A DNA stretch of 64,000 nucleotides, taken from NCBI GenBank assembly GCA_023512835.1, contig CM042084.1:49523609-49587608 (forward strand), in the 5' to 3' direction. Positions 11,396 to 22,239 of this stretch are shown piece by piece (positions within the stretch are counted from its first letter, which is position 1; every line of letters starts with the position of its first letter). The DNA is from Taxillus chinensis. Its lineage: Eukaryota > Streptophyta > Magnoliopsida > Santalales > Loranthaceae. A program made the position numbers and the translations under genes. The notes under the pieces were generated by a model. The model searched no databases and was not told where the DNA came from. It saw nothing but the letters and a program-made list of their open reading frames with translations.

Positions 11396-11400
11396 TATAG
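11396..11400 (+). repeat. Target site duplication of T1, left copy
   Basis: TATAG immediately precedes the LTR start. The identical TATAG follows the right LTR at 20426-20430. Confidence 0.9.
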
Positions 11401-11821
11401 TGTAAGGACCCGTACCTCGAGTTAGTCGCGGTTTTACCTGAGTAGTTTTTCTAGATTTTGACCTAGTGAATGGGCTCAAATGAATTCACGTGCAAAAGGA
11501 AAGATGCTTAGAATGATGTCCTCTATCTACCACAAGTTTCAAGCCAAACGGACGTGTATGTGAGGTGCACGTGAAATGGGTCCATTTCACGTGCAAGTGG
11601 TTGTCTTCTACATGATGCAAGGAGGCTAGGGTGAAGTTTGAGCGCTTTTTGGAGTGCATTTGGAGTTGCACGTGAATTGGGGAATTCACGTTCAAATTGG
11701 CGTGCGACCATATTTTTGCATGGTTCCCTTGGTTTTGACATTACAATGATCTTTCTCCAAAGGACCATGCTGAAATTACGAGTATTTTGGCCTATATGGG
11801 TGCAGCAAGGTGCTAACTTGT

Positions 11822-11901
11822 GTGATCAAAACTACATCGTTTTGATCCTGGGTTTACTTAATCAAAACTACGCCGTTTTTGATGTGGGTATGTCTATATA
11901 A
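11822..11901 (+). promoter_or_regulatory. Core promoter of T1 5' LTR: twin palindromes plus TATA
   Basis: Two palindromes, each with arms near ATCAAAAC and GTTTTGAT around an ACGT-like core, are separated by a linker containing CTGGGTTTACTTA. They lie just upstream of TATATAA (11895-11901). The same arrangement is present in every chromovirus LTR of the window, which suggests a bound activator site. Function is inferred from position and conservation only. Confidence 0.65.
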
Positions 11902-11957
11902 TGAGGGCTTGAGTTTGAGTTTAGGGTTCTTCTTCGTTCTTCTTTCTGCTGCGGTGC

Positions 11958-11960
<3 letters not shown>

Positions 11961-11990
<30 letters not shown>
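11961..11990 (+). repeat. GA microsatellite in T1 left LTR
   Basis: About 14 GA units in the presumed 5' untranslated leader. The right LTR has a longer tract (19181-19231), so the two LTRs differ mainly by slippage here. Confidence 0.95.
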
Positions 11991-11992
<2 letters not shown>

Positions 11993-12479
11993 CTCCGGGC
12001 GACGTTTGCCGTGGTGGTTCGGGTCGTTGGAAGGTGTCTAGCGTGGAGGTTGAGACAAAAGTCGAGTTAGGGGTTCTGTTCTTCCTAAATCCTCCTCGTC
12101 CTAGGGTTCTAGGGCAGATTATGAATTATACTTTTATATATATATATATATATATGTAATCCATATGGTGTGATCTCCTATATGGATGTTGGCCTTAAAT
12201 GGCGATTTTTGATGTACTACGGTGTTGGATGGTGTGCATAGTAAGTGTTTGATAAAATGCCGGTGTGGATATGTACGGTGTGAATATGCCTAGTATGTGT
12301 TTGATAATATGCCGTGTACTGGGTTTGTGGGTTTGTGAATGTATGCATGTTAAGCGTGTGGTAAAATACCCATGAGACTTTGTATGTCAAGTGTTTGATT
12401 TTATGCCCGATTGGTCGCGAACTAAGTGTTTGGTTTAATCCTGTGTGACCTTATATCATGTGCTTGTGGAACCCGATGG

Positions 12480-12660
12480 TCGAGGAAACCCGGACCGGAA
12501 ATGTTAGCCCGTGTGGCTAAGCCTATATGGTCGTGGATATGTTAGCCCGTGTGGCTAAGCTTATATGGCCGTGGATATGTTAGCTTATGAGGCTAAACCT
12601 GAGTGTTGTGGATATGTTAGCCTTTATGGCTATCTTTGTATGGCCGTGGATATGTGTGTG
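12480..12660 (+). repeat. Minisatellite (~38-bp unit) in T1 left LTR
   Basis: Four to five units of the form GTGGATATGTTAGCCCGTGT followed by GGCTAAGCCTATATGGCC. The right LTR has a longer array (19725-19960) whose units carry small deletions. Confidence 0.9.
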
Positions 12661-13124
12661 CCATGTGGATGTGGAATACAACTTGTTTACATTTTATTGT
12701 CACTACACCCTCTTGTACACACTCATGTACACGCTAGGAGCATGGGATGGGTTGGGGGAGACATGATCCCTGACGAGTCGTGGTCGTTCACCCCTCCCTC
12801 TATGTTGTGTTTTCTTTCCGGAACATATAGGCGTTAGGAGGGACCCCAAGGTGGAAGACCTCATTACTTTCTTTGTCTACCATTTATGTTAGTTTTATGG
12901 GAATTGATGTAACCCCCGGGGGGATGGATTGAAAAGAAGATTTTGTTGTAATAAAGACTGGTTTTGGATTGTGGATTGCTTTTATGAACTTTACTTTCCT
13001 GAATGTATTGTGGATGTTTAAAATGTTATATTCGGGGTTTGCACCCTAACCCCTTTGCCCTCCATGTGGGTACAAGGGAGTCACGTACCGGTTTCCTCGG
13101 GTTAGAAATCCGGGCGTGACAATA

Positions 13125-13136
13125 TGGTATCAAAGC
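13125..13136 (+). promoter_or_regulatory. Primer binding site of T1, tRNA-Met type
   Basis: TGGTATCAAAGC starts three bases after the LTR end. The canonical initiator-Met PBS is TGGTATCAGAGC, as in E. Here the CAG reads CAA. Confidence 0.9.
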
Positions 13137-13519
13137 ATGGTCTAGTTGGCCTAGGGTAATGGGCGGACCTGGTTATCCTAAGTCCTTTGGAGGAGCTTGG
13201 AGGGACATGCCTGATCAACATGGTCCTCTTTGAGCCTCCAAGGTGTGCTTAGGGTAGTCAGTCTTGTGGTAGGATTTGAATGCATTGGCATTAGGGCACT
13301 AGTTGCATTTCGTCGTGAATGTGTGCTAAACCGTGGATATGATTAAGTGAAATGTGCAACTCGATTTGTTTGGCAATGCATCTTGAACTGTGAAATGTGA
13401 TTGATACGATGTATGTGTGTAATGTCATGTGATAGTGGAATTGATCGGTGGGGTAGGGGTAGTGACGCGATAGATTATAAATTTGTTTTGACGTTGTGCT
13501 TCTTACTTGTGTAGTAAGA

Positions 13520-14900
13520 ATGCCGCCGAGGAGTGTGACACGTGCGTCCGGGGGCGATGGGCGATGAGTCATCTGCCATGAGGGTCCGGGTGCGGGACCG
13601 TCCGTTGGAGGGCATGCGTTGTTGCTTGCATAGCTACGAAGGCATCCGAGTGGAGGTACGAGAGCTATGGGAGGGACTCCGGCGGGGAGGTTTGGGGAGG
13701 AGGTGCACCGTGAGATGGCGGCCTGACGGTGGTACCACCACCACCACCACTAGTAGGAGAGCTGCCTCGTGAGCGTGAGAGTTCGGCTGGGTGGTGTACC
13801 GACTCGTGCGAGAGGATGACGTGGTGACACGGTTCCGAAAGGAACAACCTCCGCGATTCAAGGGGGAAGGTGATCCTGTGGTAGGCGCGAGTGGTTGAGC
13901 CAGATCGAGCATGTGTTCTCCTTTCTCCTACCCGGGAAGAGGATAAGGTGCGGCGGCAATCAGCGATTGGAGGATGCTTTGGAGTGGTGGACGAGTGTCG
14001 TAGGAGCCGTGCGGTGCAACTCATGCTTTGGGAGGAGTTCTTGCAACTCTTCCATGATGAGTTCTTCCCAGAATCGGTGAGATGGCAAGGAGAGGAGGAA
14101 TTCGGCGGCTGAAGCAGGGATCCAGGACGGTACTGAGTATGAGTGGGAGTTTCGGAGCTTGAGTAGGTTTGCTCCTGAGGCGCTGGCAAGGGAGGACCCG
14201 AAGGCCCACAAGTTCACCTTGGGTCTCGGAGCCAGCCCTTAGGCGAGAGGGTGGCAATTCTACGCTTGAGGACCTATCTTTGAGGTTGTGGAGACGGCCC
14301 GTATAGGGGAGAGGGTCTTGGATGATGGGAGAGCGGACCCATCGAGGTCGCCCGTTGCGGGGTGGGTTGGAGCGTGATTCGAGTCCAAGCGGCCCAAGGC
14401 GAGAAAGGTATGGCGGTTCTTTCGCGACCGGGGACAACCATCGGTGCCCCCAGGGAGGTCTAGCTTTGGCGGTAGCAGAGCAAGGAAGGTCCGGTAGGAG
14501 GACTCCCCAACGGTTGTCATTGCTGCGGGGAGCAAGGCCACTTCAGAGGGAGTGTCTCAAGAAGAAGCTGGCGATGCAATATTCGTGGACGAGAAGGCCA
14601 TTTGAGCCGGGTTTGCCGGAGTAGCAACAAGGGAGTTCGAGGCATGGCATCCAGCATGAGGAGTGACGCCGGTTTCCGTACACCAGAGAGAGACCAGCTC
14701 GTCGGTGGCGAGCTAGTCGGGCGGAGATCGAGTCGGACCCGACCCGGGGAGGCCGGGCGACAGCGAGGCGAAGGCGGAGGCAACCTTAGCGGGAAGCGTC
14801 CGGTGAGTGAGCCGACCGGTGGCACGGGCCGGGAAGGGTGTTTGCCGCCTGGAGGCGACGTGCCCCGGGAGGAGGGTGGCTACCACCCCCACCAGTGAGG
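13520..14900 (+). pseudogene. T1 gag (frameshifted)
   Basis: The ATG at 13520 opens MPPRSVTRASGG, matching the Gag start MPPRRV in E and B, about 400 bases after the PBS. The Gag core follows in shifting frames (PRFKGEGDPVV near 13850, IEHVFSFLLPGK near 13900, ALEWWTSV near 13975, and FAPEAL then KAHKFTLGL near 14165-14225). Two CCHC zinc knuckles sit at about 14515-14625. The first reads CCGEQGHFRG and then shifts frame. The second reads RCNIRGREGHLSRVC, with Arg where E has Cys. At least five frameshifts prevent a continuous product. The intact protein would package the genomic RNA. Confidence 0.85.
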
Positions 14901-15260
14901 GTGGAGCGAGGACCATCGGTGGTTAGAGGTACCCTCTTGATTTCCCGTACGTTAACACAGTTCTTTTTGATACGGGTGCATCGTGTTCCCTTTGCCGAGC
15001 TTCTTATTGATGGCTTGGGGTTAGCTTGTGTGAGGCCGCGAGGCCCCTAGTTGTGGAGTCTCGGTGGGAGGCATGATTAAGGTACGGCGTGTGTGTCGTG
15101 ACCTGTGTGTTAACCCTATGAGAGGTGGAGGCGAGTTTTAACTTGCATGTAATGCCTTTGAGAACGTTTGACCTGATCTTAGGTATGGATTGGCTTATGG
15201 CTTTCCAGGCCAAGATAGATTGTTATCGGCGGCGTGTATCATTCGTGACACTGCGGGGAC
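14900..15260 (+). pseudogene. T1 protease
   Basis: The retropepsin active site DTGAS is intact at 14969-14983, preceded by a shifted VVRGTLLISRT. Downstream, 15153-15250 reads MPLRTFDLILGMDWL and then AKIDCYRRRVSF, the conserved second half of the chromovirus protease. The halves are in different frames. Compare the nearly intact version in E (45213-44722). Confidence 0.85.
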
Positions 15261-15419
15261 CTCTTGCACCCTGCGAGGGAGTGGGGCTGCGGGCGAGTCG
15301 GGCCGGGCCGGTGTTGGACCGGTGGGGTGCCATTACCCTTTGGTGGCGCCTGACCTTTGTTGAGGAGGGTAAGGTGGAAAAGAGGGTGTGGCCGTTGTTG
15401 TGGACCAATTTAGGGATGT

Positions 15420-16245
15420 CTTCCCTGACCCGGTTGAGGAGTTTACCTCATGAGAGGAGTGTGGAGTTCACCACCGAGTTGGTGCAAGGAACGGGTCCGA
15501 TTTCCCAAGTAGCGTATCGTATGGAGCCAACCGAGTTAAGGGAGCTTCAGGAGGCAAATCGAGGAGTTGGTGGGCCAGGGGGTATATCGGACCGAGTACC
15601 TCACCTTGGGGTGCTCGGTGCTCTTTGCTAAGAAAGGCAGATGGCACGCTTCGTCTCTGCATCGACTACAGGAAGGGGGTCAGTGGCCGTGAAGAACAAG
15701 TACCCGTTGCCTCGGATAGATGACTGTTTGACCAATTGAGTGGGGCCCCGGTGGTTTTCCAAAATAGATTTACGGTCGGGGTATCACGGCTCGGGGTTGG
15801 GGAGGAGGACATCCCTAAGACGGCTTTTCGGTGCGGGTATGGGCATTATGAGTGGGTAGTGATGCCTTTCGGGCTCACTAATGCGCCAACGGTGTTCATG
15901 CATTTGATGAACCAGATCTTTGCTCCTACTTGGATTCGTTTGTGGTGGTGTTTATTGATGATATCTTGGTGTATTCCAGGACCGAGAAGGAGCATGTGGA
16001 GCATTTAACACTGAGTGTTGCAAACCTTGAGGGACCAACGGTAGTTTGCTAAGTTTAGCAAGTGTGAGTTTTGCTGCAGGAGGTTCACTTTCTTGGCCAT
16101 GTGGTGTCCGCCGAGGGAGTTAGGGTGGACCCGGCCAAGATTGAGCCGTGGCATCGTGGGCGAGCCAACCAACGTTTTTGAGATCCGTAGCTTTCTTGGC
16201 TTGGCGGGGTCCTATCGTCGTTTTGTCGAAGGGTTCTCCCGTTTG
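15420..16245 (+). pseudogene. T1 reverse transcriptase
   Basis: Blocks occur in the expected order across frames: YRMEPTELRELQ (about 15510), [10 protein letters not shown] (about 15696), [20 protein letters not shown] (15805-15865), [20 protein letters not shown] (about 15865-15920), and the catalytic FIDD at 15951-15962. At least six frame changes occur between them. B and E carry the same domain on the minus strand. Confidence 0.9.
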
Positions 16246-16249
16246 GCGG

Positions 16250-16725
16250 CTCTATGACAGCGTTGACTCGAAAGGGCGTGAAGTTTGATTGGAGCGACAA
16301 GTGTCGGCGGGCGTTTGAGGCTCTCAAAACCCGTTTGACCAATGCACCGTATTGAGGTTACCTCGGGAGGATATCCCATATGAGGTGTATTGTGATGCGT
16401 CCGGGGTTGGTTTGGGGTGTGTGCTTATGCGGGAGCACGGTGTGGTAGCTTATGGGTCAAGGCAGTGAAGCCTCATGAACAATTACCCTACCCATGATCT
16501 TGAGTTGGCGGCCGTCATCTTCGCCCCTGAAGAGTTGGCGGCACTACCTCTTGGGGGAAAAGTTTGTAGTGTTCTCAGATCACAAGAGCCTTGATACATC
16601 TTTACTCGGAAGGACTTGAATTTGAGGCAAAGGAGATGGGTGGAGTATTTGCGGACCTTTGACTTTACGCTTGCCTATACCCCGGGCAAGGGTAATGTTG
16701 TGGCCGACGCGTTGAGCGAGAAAAG
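16250..16725 (+). pseudogene. T1 RNase H
   Basis: The start FDWSDKC lies at about 16288. The catalytic-region [17 protein letters not shown] follows at 16393-16443. The closing segment [20 protein letters not shown] then YTPGKGNVVADALS runs at 16617-16720. Frame changes near 16455 and 16530 break the chain. The layout directly after RT is standard for gypsy elements. Confidence 0.88.
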
Positions 16726-16799
16726 GGAAAGCCGAGGTGGCCGTGAGAGAGTGGAAGCTAATGGAGCGATTGGCGATGTTTCAATTGCCTTTGTTGTTC

Positions 16800-17870
16800 G
16801 TGATAGTGGGACGATCCTGAGTCCTTTGGTGGTTGTGCTGAGTTGTACAGGCGCGTCCGGGAGGAACAGGTTGGGTGACATTGAGTGTGAGGTTCTCCGT
16901 GCCCGTATTGAGGGTGGTGAGCTAATTGAGGACCGGACGAAGGTCCTGAGCATGAGTTGTCATTTCGGGGGCGGTTGGTGGTGGCTTCTTCCCTCGGGGA
17001 TGAGGTGATGAGGGAGTTTGACCGGTCTAGAGTTCTTTGTGCATCGGGGTACGAAGATGTACCATGCACTTCGGGGACATTTTGGTGGCCCGGGATGAAA
17101 CGCGATGTGGTTGCCTTTGTTTCGTGGTGCCTCACGTGTCGGCCAGGTGAAGGCCGAGCATCGGCGGCCGGCGAGCATGTTCTGACCATTGCCCATAGCG
17201 GAGTGGAAGTGGGACCACATAGCGATGGATTTTGTGGCCGGTCTTCCACCCACCACAGGGGAGGAAAGATATGATTTGGGTGATTGTGGATCGACTCACA
17301 AAGTCGGCCCATTTCCAGGTGTTCGCGAGCGGGACTCTATTGGGACCTTGAGTCGATGTACATGAACGAGATTGTGCGGCGCATGGAGTACCATCATCGG
17401 TTGTCTCGACCGGGATTCGCGGTTCACTTCCCGTTTCCGGGCAGGTTTGCGGGAAGGCTATGGGGACCAAACTTCACTTGAGTACGACCTTTTACCACGA
17501 GCCGACGGCGGACATAGAGGACGAATCAGACTTTGGAGGACATGTTATGGGCCTGTGTGTTAGATTTTGGGGGTTCATGGGCAACTCACCTTCCTTTGGT
17601 GGAGTTTGCCTACAACAACGATTATCGAGCATCCATTGGGATGGCTCCTTTTGGCGTTGTATGGACGGCCGTGTCGATCACCTTTGTGTTGGACCGAGGT
17701 GGGGGAGACAGACTCTTTTGGGACCACAGTTGGTTCAAGAGGCTACCGAGAAGGTTAAGTTGATTCGTCGGCGTTTGTTATCGGCTCAAAGTCGGCGGAA
17801 ATCTTATGCGGATCACGGCGGCGACCTTTGGAGTTTTCTGTTGGTGATCATGTGTTTCTTCGCGTTTCTC
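16800..17870 (+). pseudogene. T1 integrase
   Basis: The HHCC zinc-binding region contains HFWWPGMKRDVVAFVSWCLT (about 17078-17137). The DDE core is visible as [11 protein letters not shown] (about 17200-17232), then DRDSRFTSRF (about 17408-17437), SWATHLPLVEFAYNND (about 17575-17622) and RPCRSPLCW (about 17667-17692), in three different frames. Integrase inserts the cDNA into the chromosome. TATAG at both ends shows this family makes 5-bp staggered cuts. Confidence 0.88.
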
Positions 17871-18271
17871 CACGTCGTGGACATCGACGGTTTGGGCGAG
17901 GTTCCAAGCTATCTCCGCGGTTTATTGGTCCTTTTGAGATTCGGATCGTGTGGGGCACTGTAGCCTACCGCTGGCGTTGCCACCGTGGTGAGTCGAGTGC
18001 ACAATGTATTCCACGTGTCCCGGTTGCGGATGTATCACCCCGACCCCACTCATGTGATCGATTGGGGAACATTGGACATTGAGGATGACATGTCCGTTGT
18101 TGAGGCCCTATCCAAGTATCCTCGATCGGCGAGAAAAAGCTTTTGCGTGGTCGTCTTTATTCCTTTGGTTCGCGTCTTTTGGCAAGCACCGTGGCATTGA
18201 GGAGGAGACTTGGGAGCGTGAGTCCGTGATGCGTGAGCAGCACCGAATTGTTCGAGGACGAACAATCTTAA
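17870..18271 (+). pseudogene. T1 integrase tail and chromodomain
   Basis: The GPY/F-like stretch reads [12 protein letters not shown] (about 17909-17943). [20 protein letters not shown] follows at 17997-18056, then [11 protein letters not shown] (about 18076-18108). A chromodomain reads VRVFWQAPWH and then [13 protein letters not shown] over frameshifts. The reading ends FEDEQS with TAA at 18269-18271. The chromodomain is the feature that separates chromoviruses from other gypsy clades. Confidence 0.88.
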
Positions 18272-18593
18272 GCGTGGGAGGTGGTTGGCGAGCGATGGTG
18301 ATGTGTTTTCTTGTATTTGTTGTGTATGATTTGGTGTATTATCTTTTAGACATATGTTCATATTTGTGATGTGTTTTGAGGTGTATTTGTGACACACATG
18401 CGGATATGTGTTATATACATTATTGTGATGCATGTGGTTATGGATTATATGGATTATGGTGGTACCTTGTTATGTGCTGTTATGTGCTGTACGCGGTGTA
18501 TGATCCATTTGGGTGTTGTGGCTCGTCGTGTGGCAAATGGGTAACTTGAGTTTACTTTCCTCGTATGTCATTTCTTTTCGAGACGAAAAGTCT

Positions 18594-18606
18594 TAAGGGG
18601 AGAGGA
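18594..18606 (+). promoter_or_regulatory. Polypurine tract of T1
   Basis: AAGGGGAGAGGA lies directly before the right LTR, preceded by the conserved TTTCGAGACGAAAAGTCTT context shared by all relatives. Confidence 0.88.
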
Positions 18607-19177
18607 TGTAAGGACCCGTATCTCGAGTTAGTCACGGTTTTGCCTTACGAGTAGTTTTCTAGGTTTTGACCTAGTGAATGGGCTCAAATGAATTCACGTG
18701 CAAAAGGAAAGATGCTTAGAATGATGTCCTCTATCTACCACGAAGTTTCACGCCAAACGGACGTGTATGTGAGGTGCACGTGAAATGGGTCCATTTCACG
18801 TGCAAGTGTGGTTGTCTTCTACATGATGCAAGGAGGCTAGGGGTGAAGTTTGAGTGCTTTTGGAGTGCATTTGGAGTTGCACGTGAATTGGGGAATTCAC
18901 GTTCAAAGTGGCGATGCAGCCATATTTTTGCATGGTTCCCTTGGTTTTGACATTCTAATGATCTTTCTCCAAAGGACCATGCTGAAATTACGAGTATTTT
19001 GGCTTTATATGGGTGCGGCAAGGTGCTAACTTGTGTGATCAAAACTACGTCGTTTTGATCCTGGGTTTACTTAATCAAAACTACGTCGTTTTGATGTGGG
19101 TAGTGTCTATATAATGAGGGCTTGAGTTTGAGTTTAGGGTTCTTGTGTTCTTCTGCTGCTGCCGGCTCGAAGAACAA

Positions 19178-19235
<58 letters not shown>

Positions 19236-20425
19236 CTCCGGGCGATCTGCCGTGGTGGTTCGCGTCGTTGGAAGGTGTCTAGCGTGGAGTTTGGGACAAA
19301 AGTGCGAGGTAGGGGTTTATTCTTCCTAAATCCTCCTCTGTCCTGGGGTTCTAGGCAGATTATGAATTATAATTGTTTATATATATATGTAATCCATATA
19401 GGTGTGATCTCCTATATGGATGTTGGCCTTAATGGCGGTTTTTGATGTACTCTGGTGTTGGATGGTGTGCGTATTAAGTGTTCGATAAAATGCATGTGTG
19501 GATATGTACGTGTGAATATGCCTAGTATATGTTTGATAATATGCCCGTGTAGTTGGGTTTGTGGGTTTGTGAATGTATGCATGTTAAGCGTGTGGTAAAA
19601 TACCTGTGAGACTACGTATGTCAAGTGTTTGATTTTATGCCCGATGGGGCGCGCGAACTAAGTGTTTGGTTTAATGCTGTGTGACCTTGCATCTTTGTGC
19701 TTGTGGAACACAGTGGTCGTGGAAGCCTGGGAATTTGGAAATGTTAGCCGTGTGGCTAAGCCTATATGGCCGTGGATATGTTAGCCCGTGTGGCTGCCTA
19801 TATGGCCGTGGATATGTTGCCGGTGTGGCTAAGCTATATGGCCGTGGATATGTTGCGTGTGTGGTGCCTAATGGCCGTGGATATGTTAGCTATGAGGCTA
19901 AGCCCAGTGGTTGTGGATATGTTAGCTCTATATGCTAAGCTTTGTATGTTTGTGGATATGTGTGTGCCATGTGAATGTGGAATACAACTTGTTTACATTT
20001 TATTGTCCACTACACCGCGCCCGTACACACTCATGTAGACGCTAGGAGCATGGGATGGGTTGGGGAGACATGATCCCTCCGAGCGTGGTCGCTCACCTCC
20101 TCCTCTATGTTGTGTTTTCTTTCGGAAACATACGGGCGTTAGGAGGGACCCCAAGGTGGAAGACCTCATTTACTTTCTTGTCTACCATTTATGTTAGTTT
20201 TATGAGAATTGATGTAACCCCGGGGGGATGGATTGAAAAGAAGATTTTGTTGTAATAAAAATTTGGTTTGGATTGTGGATTGCTTTTATGAACTTTACTT
20301 TCCTAGAATGTATTGTGGATGTTTAAAATGTTATATTCGGGGTTTGCACCTAACCCCTTTGCCCTCCGTGTGGGTACAAGGAGTCACGTACCGGTTTCCT
20401 CGGGTTGGAAATCCGGGGCGTGACA
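18607..20425 (+). repeat. T1 right (3') LTR
   Basis: This is 1819 bp from TGTAAGGACCCG to CGGGGCGTGACA. It contains the U3 G-box pair, the twin palindromes (19037-19095), TATATAA (about 19108-19114), the GA tract (19181-19231), the complete hairpin (19392-19421) and the longer minisatellite (19725-19960). Followed by TATAG at 20426-20430. Confidence 0.93.
19392..19421 (+). other. Conserved leader hairpin in T1 right LTR
   Basis: ATCCATATAGG and CCTATATGGAT form a perfect 11-bp inverted repeat around an 8-base loop TGTGATCT. The same structure occurs downstream of the GA and TA tracts in all chromovirus LTRs of the window. Confidence 0.85.
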
Positions 20426-20430
20426 TATAG
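20426..20430 (+). repeat. Target site duplication of T1, right copy
   Basis: TATAG, identical to 11396-11400. Confidence 0.9.
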
Positions 20431-21531
20431 GGTACAAACAGTTAACCCATCCCCTATACTTTCGCATTTTAATAGTGGGAAATCAGTCTATCGGGATGGA
20501 AAGTATTGTGCATATGCACTTGCAACCTTAAATTAATATCTCACATGGTTAAAAGTGCAAATCTATCAACTTTCACAAAAAGCGAGGACTTAGAACGCAC
20601 GAACTAATATATAGAATTCTGATATGCATTGAAGATAACTTTTGTAAAATCAACTCAAGAGTTCTAATGCTAGAGAAAGAGAAATAGTGAGAAAATACTT
20701 CCAAGTACTGTGCACGTGAAGAACGAAGATAAAAAGAACAAACCATGTAGAATCATCTAACACATCTTGCTCATATATCCACCACAACCATCTTGTTAAT
20801 CTCTGCGTTGTTCATCCACAATCAACAACATATCTTAAGAACATTCCAAACGGTGTTTATTCTTCCTTATTAACATCCGTTGGAATATTCTCATTGAATC
20901 CGAGGTCCATCACGTTAAGAACATTTATTTATCTCAAATCTGTCTGATAGCTTATAAACACTCATATCATAGTTATCACTTGTATACCTCTACCATCTAT
21001 CATTCATTAGCTTCCACACAAAAAACATCTATTCACCCTCCTCTAGACTCACTTTGGGACCTACACTTCCTTCCTTAGCCAAGATTTCAGAGGTCGAAGA
21101 ATGCCTGCTAATGTTCTAAGCATGGAATCACATTTTTGGAATTTAGCTCGAGGTTATAGCTCGACTTCGTATATCGAGCTCAAAATTTGAAGGTTTGAGC
21201 ATGCATCAAGCACCTACTCTAAGATGGCATAAGGTGAACCTTAAGCAAGGAATCAAAAGGCACTTTAAGCTTATGCTTGAATCGGAGCCTCAAGCTTGTC
21301 TCTATTAGACTCAAACTAGCTTCAAGCCAATTGGGTTAAGCCAACTACCAAAAGGCAAACTCAAGGTTCATTATTTGAGCAATGGTGGTCTGCTCGAAGC
21401 TCGAGCTCAATACATAGCGTCGAGCTGATTAACCATCAATTCGAGCAGTAGCATCGAGCTAAAGACCAAGGCAAGGGCTTGACATTCGTGCTCGACTCTA
21501 AGCATCGAGCCACAAAAAAAAACATCGAGCT
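20431..21531. other. Lower-copy DNA right of T1
   Basis: No coding domain recognised. From about 21140 to 21560 the sequence is dense in TCGAG/CTCGA motifs (for example GAAGCTCGAGCTCAA near 21400), a local compositional oddity. Otherwise AT-rich with no repeat match inside the window. Confidence 0.5.
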
Positions 21532-22239
21532 GTGTCGAGTAGAGAGCCTCGAGCACATTTTTCGCACGCTTTCGTCTCAGATATTGTGCCCGATGCCCCA
21601 TTTATGCAACCCGAGACCTTCTTCTCAGTACATTTTGCACTCGATGATATAGAAAGCCTAGACTTAGCTCACTCTAAAACCTTAATTCCTAGTGCTCCGA
21701 TGGATCACTCGCTACCTAATTCTTATCACGCCAGTGTCATGGTATGGCTCCTAAAACTCGAGCTGCATGACAAGCCAAAGCCAAAGCTGCACCACCTCCA
21801 CCTCACACTTGTCCATGTCGGCCACATTCTTGATTGGGGAGCCTTGCTCAAGCAAAAATTTTGTGGTGGGAGGCCGTTCGTGCTCAGCTTGAGCATCTTG
21901 GACTACATCGCCTTATCGCTGATCATTTTCCTCTTCTTACAAATGATCTCGATGAAATTCTATTCCAATGTGCAAGTTAAAGAGCGGGATGGAACATCTC
22001 TTCTCATATCTATAGTGCAAAACCTCATGGAAATTGTCTCCCATTCTCTTATTAATGAAGCTTTTCAATTGCGGGGTGCTAGGAACCCTCCTCCCAGAAT
22101 GACAATGAGAGACATGGGCAGAGAGTTAGGGTATAATGACATCAAATTAGAAAAGAGGAGATATCATAGGAAAGTGGGTTTTCGGGTCCGAACAAAATTT
22201 ATAGCAAACATTTTGGGCAATGAAGGCGGCAAGAAATAG
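21532..22239 (+). CDS. Unrecognised 235-codon ORF
   Basis: An ATG at 21532 starts an open frame ending in TAG at 22239. I do not recognise the protein. It has a His/Leu-rich middle (KPKLHHLHLTLVHVGHIL), a hydrophobic segment at about residues 120-142 (LSLSILDYIALSLIIFLFLQ) that could span a membrane, and a basic C-terminus (LEKRRYHRKVGFRVRTKF). It is the longest single open frame in the non-repeat part of the window. Chance openness, or a fragment of an old element, is equally possible. Confidence 0.25.
   Translation: MSSREPRAHFSHAFVSDIVPDAPFMQPETFFSVHFALDDIESLDLAHSKTLIPSAPMDHSLPNSYHASVMVWLLKLELHDKPKPKLHHLHLTLVHVGHILDWGALLKQKFCGGRPFVLSLSILDYIALSLIIFLFLQMISMKFYSNVQVKERDGTSLLISIVQNLMEIVSHSLINEAFQLRGARNPPPRMTMRDMGRELGYNDIKLEKRRYHRKVGFRVRTKFIANILGNEGGKK

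Larger units (their letters stand above)
11401..13121 (+). repeat. T1 left (5') LTR
   Basis: The LTR runs 1721 bp from TGTAAGGACCCG to CGGGCGTGACA. U3 carries a CACGTGAAT...ATTCACG inverted pair (about 11671-11692) and the two pre-TATA palindromes (about 11822-11882). TATATAA lies at 11895-11901 and the GA tract at 11961-11990. A TA tract (12134-12155) is followed by the hairpin (12159-12187, one base lost from its left arm), and the minisatellite ends near 12660. Confidence 0.93.
11401..20425 (+). mobile_element. T1: complete chromodomain Ty3/gypsy element (Tekay/Del-like), structurally full length
   Basis: This 9025-bp element has a left LTR (11401-13121), PBS, broken gag-pol (13520-18271) in the order gag, protease, RT, RNase H, integrase, chromodomain, then PPT and right LTR (18607-20425), all bounded by TATAG duplications. 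The domain order and C-terminal chromodomain place it among plant chromoviruses, and the LTR ends and tRNA-Met PBS fit the Tekay/Del group. Every gene carries frameshifts. Many of these coincide with CAG/CTG positions and may be sequencing artefacts (see findings). B, E and A0 are close relatives. Confidence 0.93.

Noticed and set aside
16758..17312. 184-codon minus-strand frame in T1
   Set aside because: It is antisense to the integrase region, which has clear motifs on the plus strand. The composition is typical of a reverse-complement shadow.
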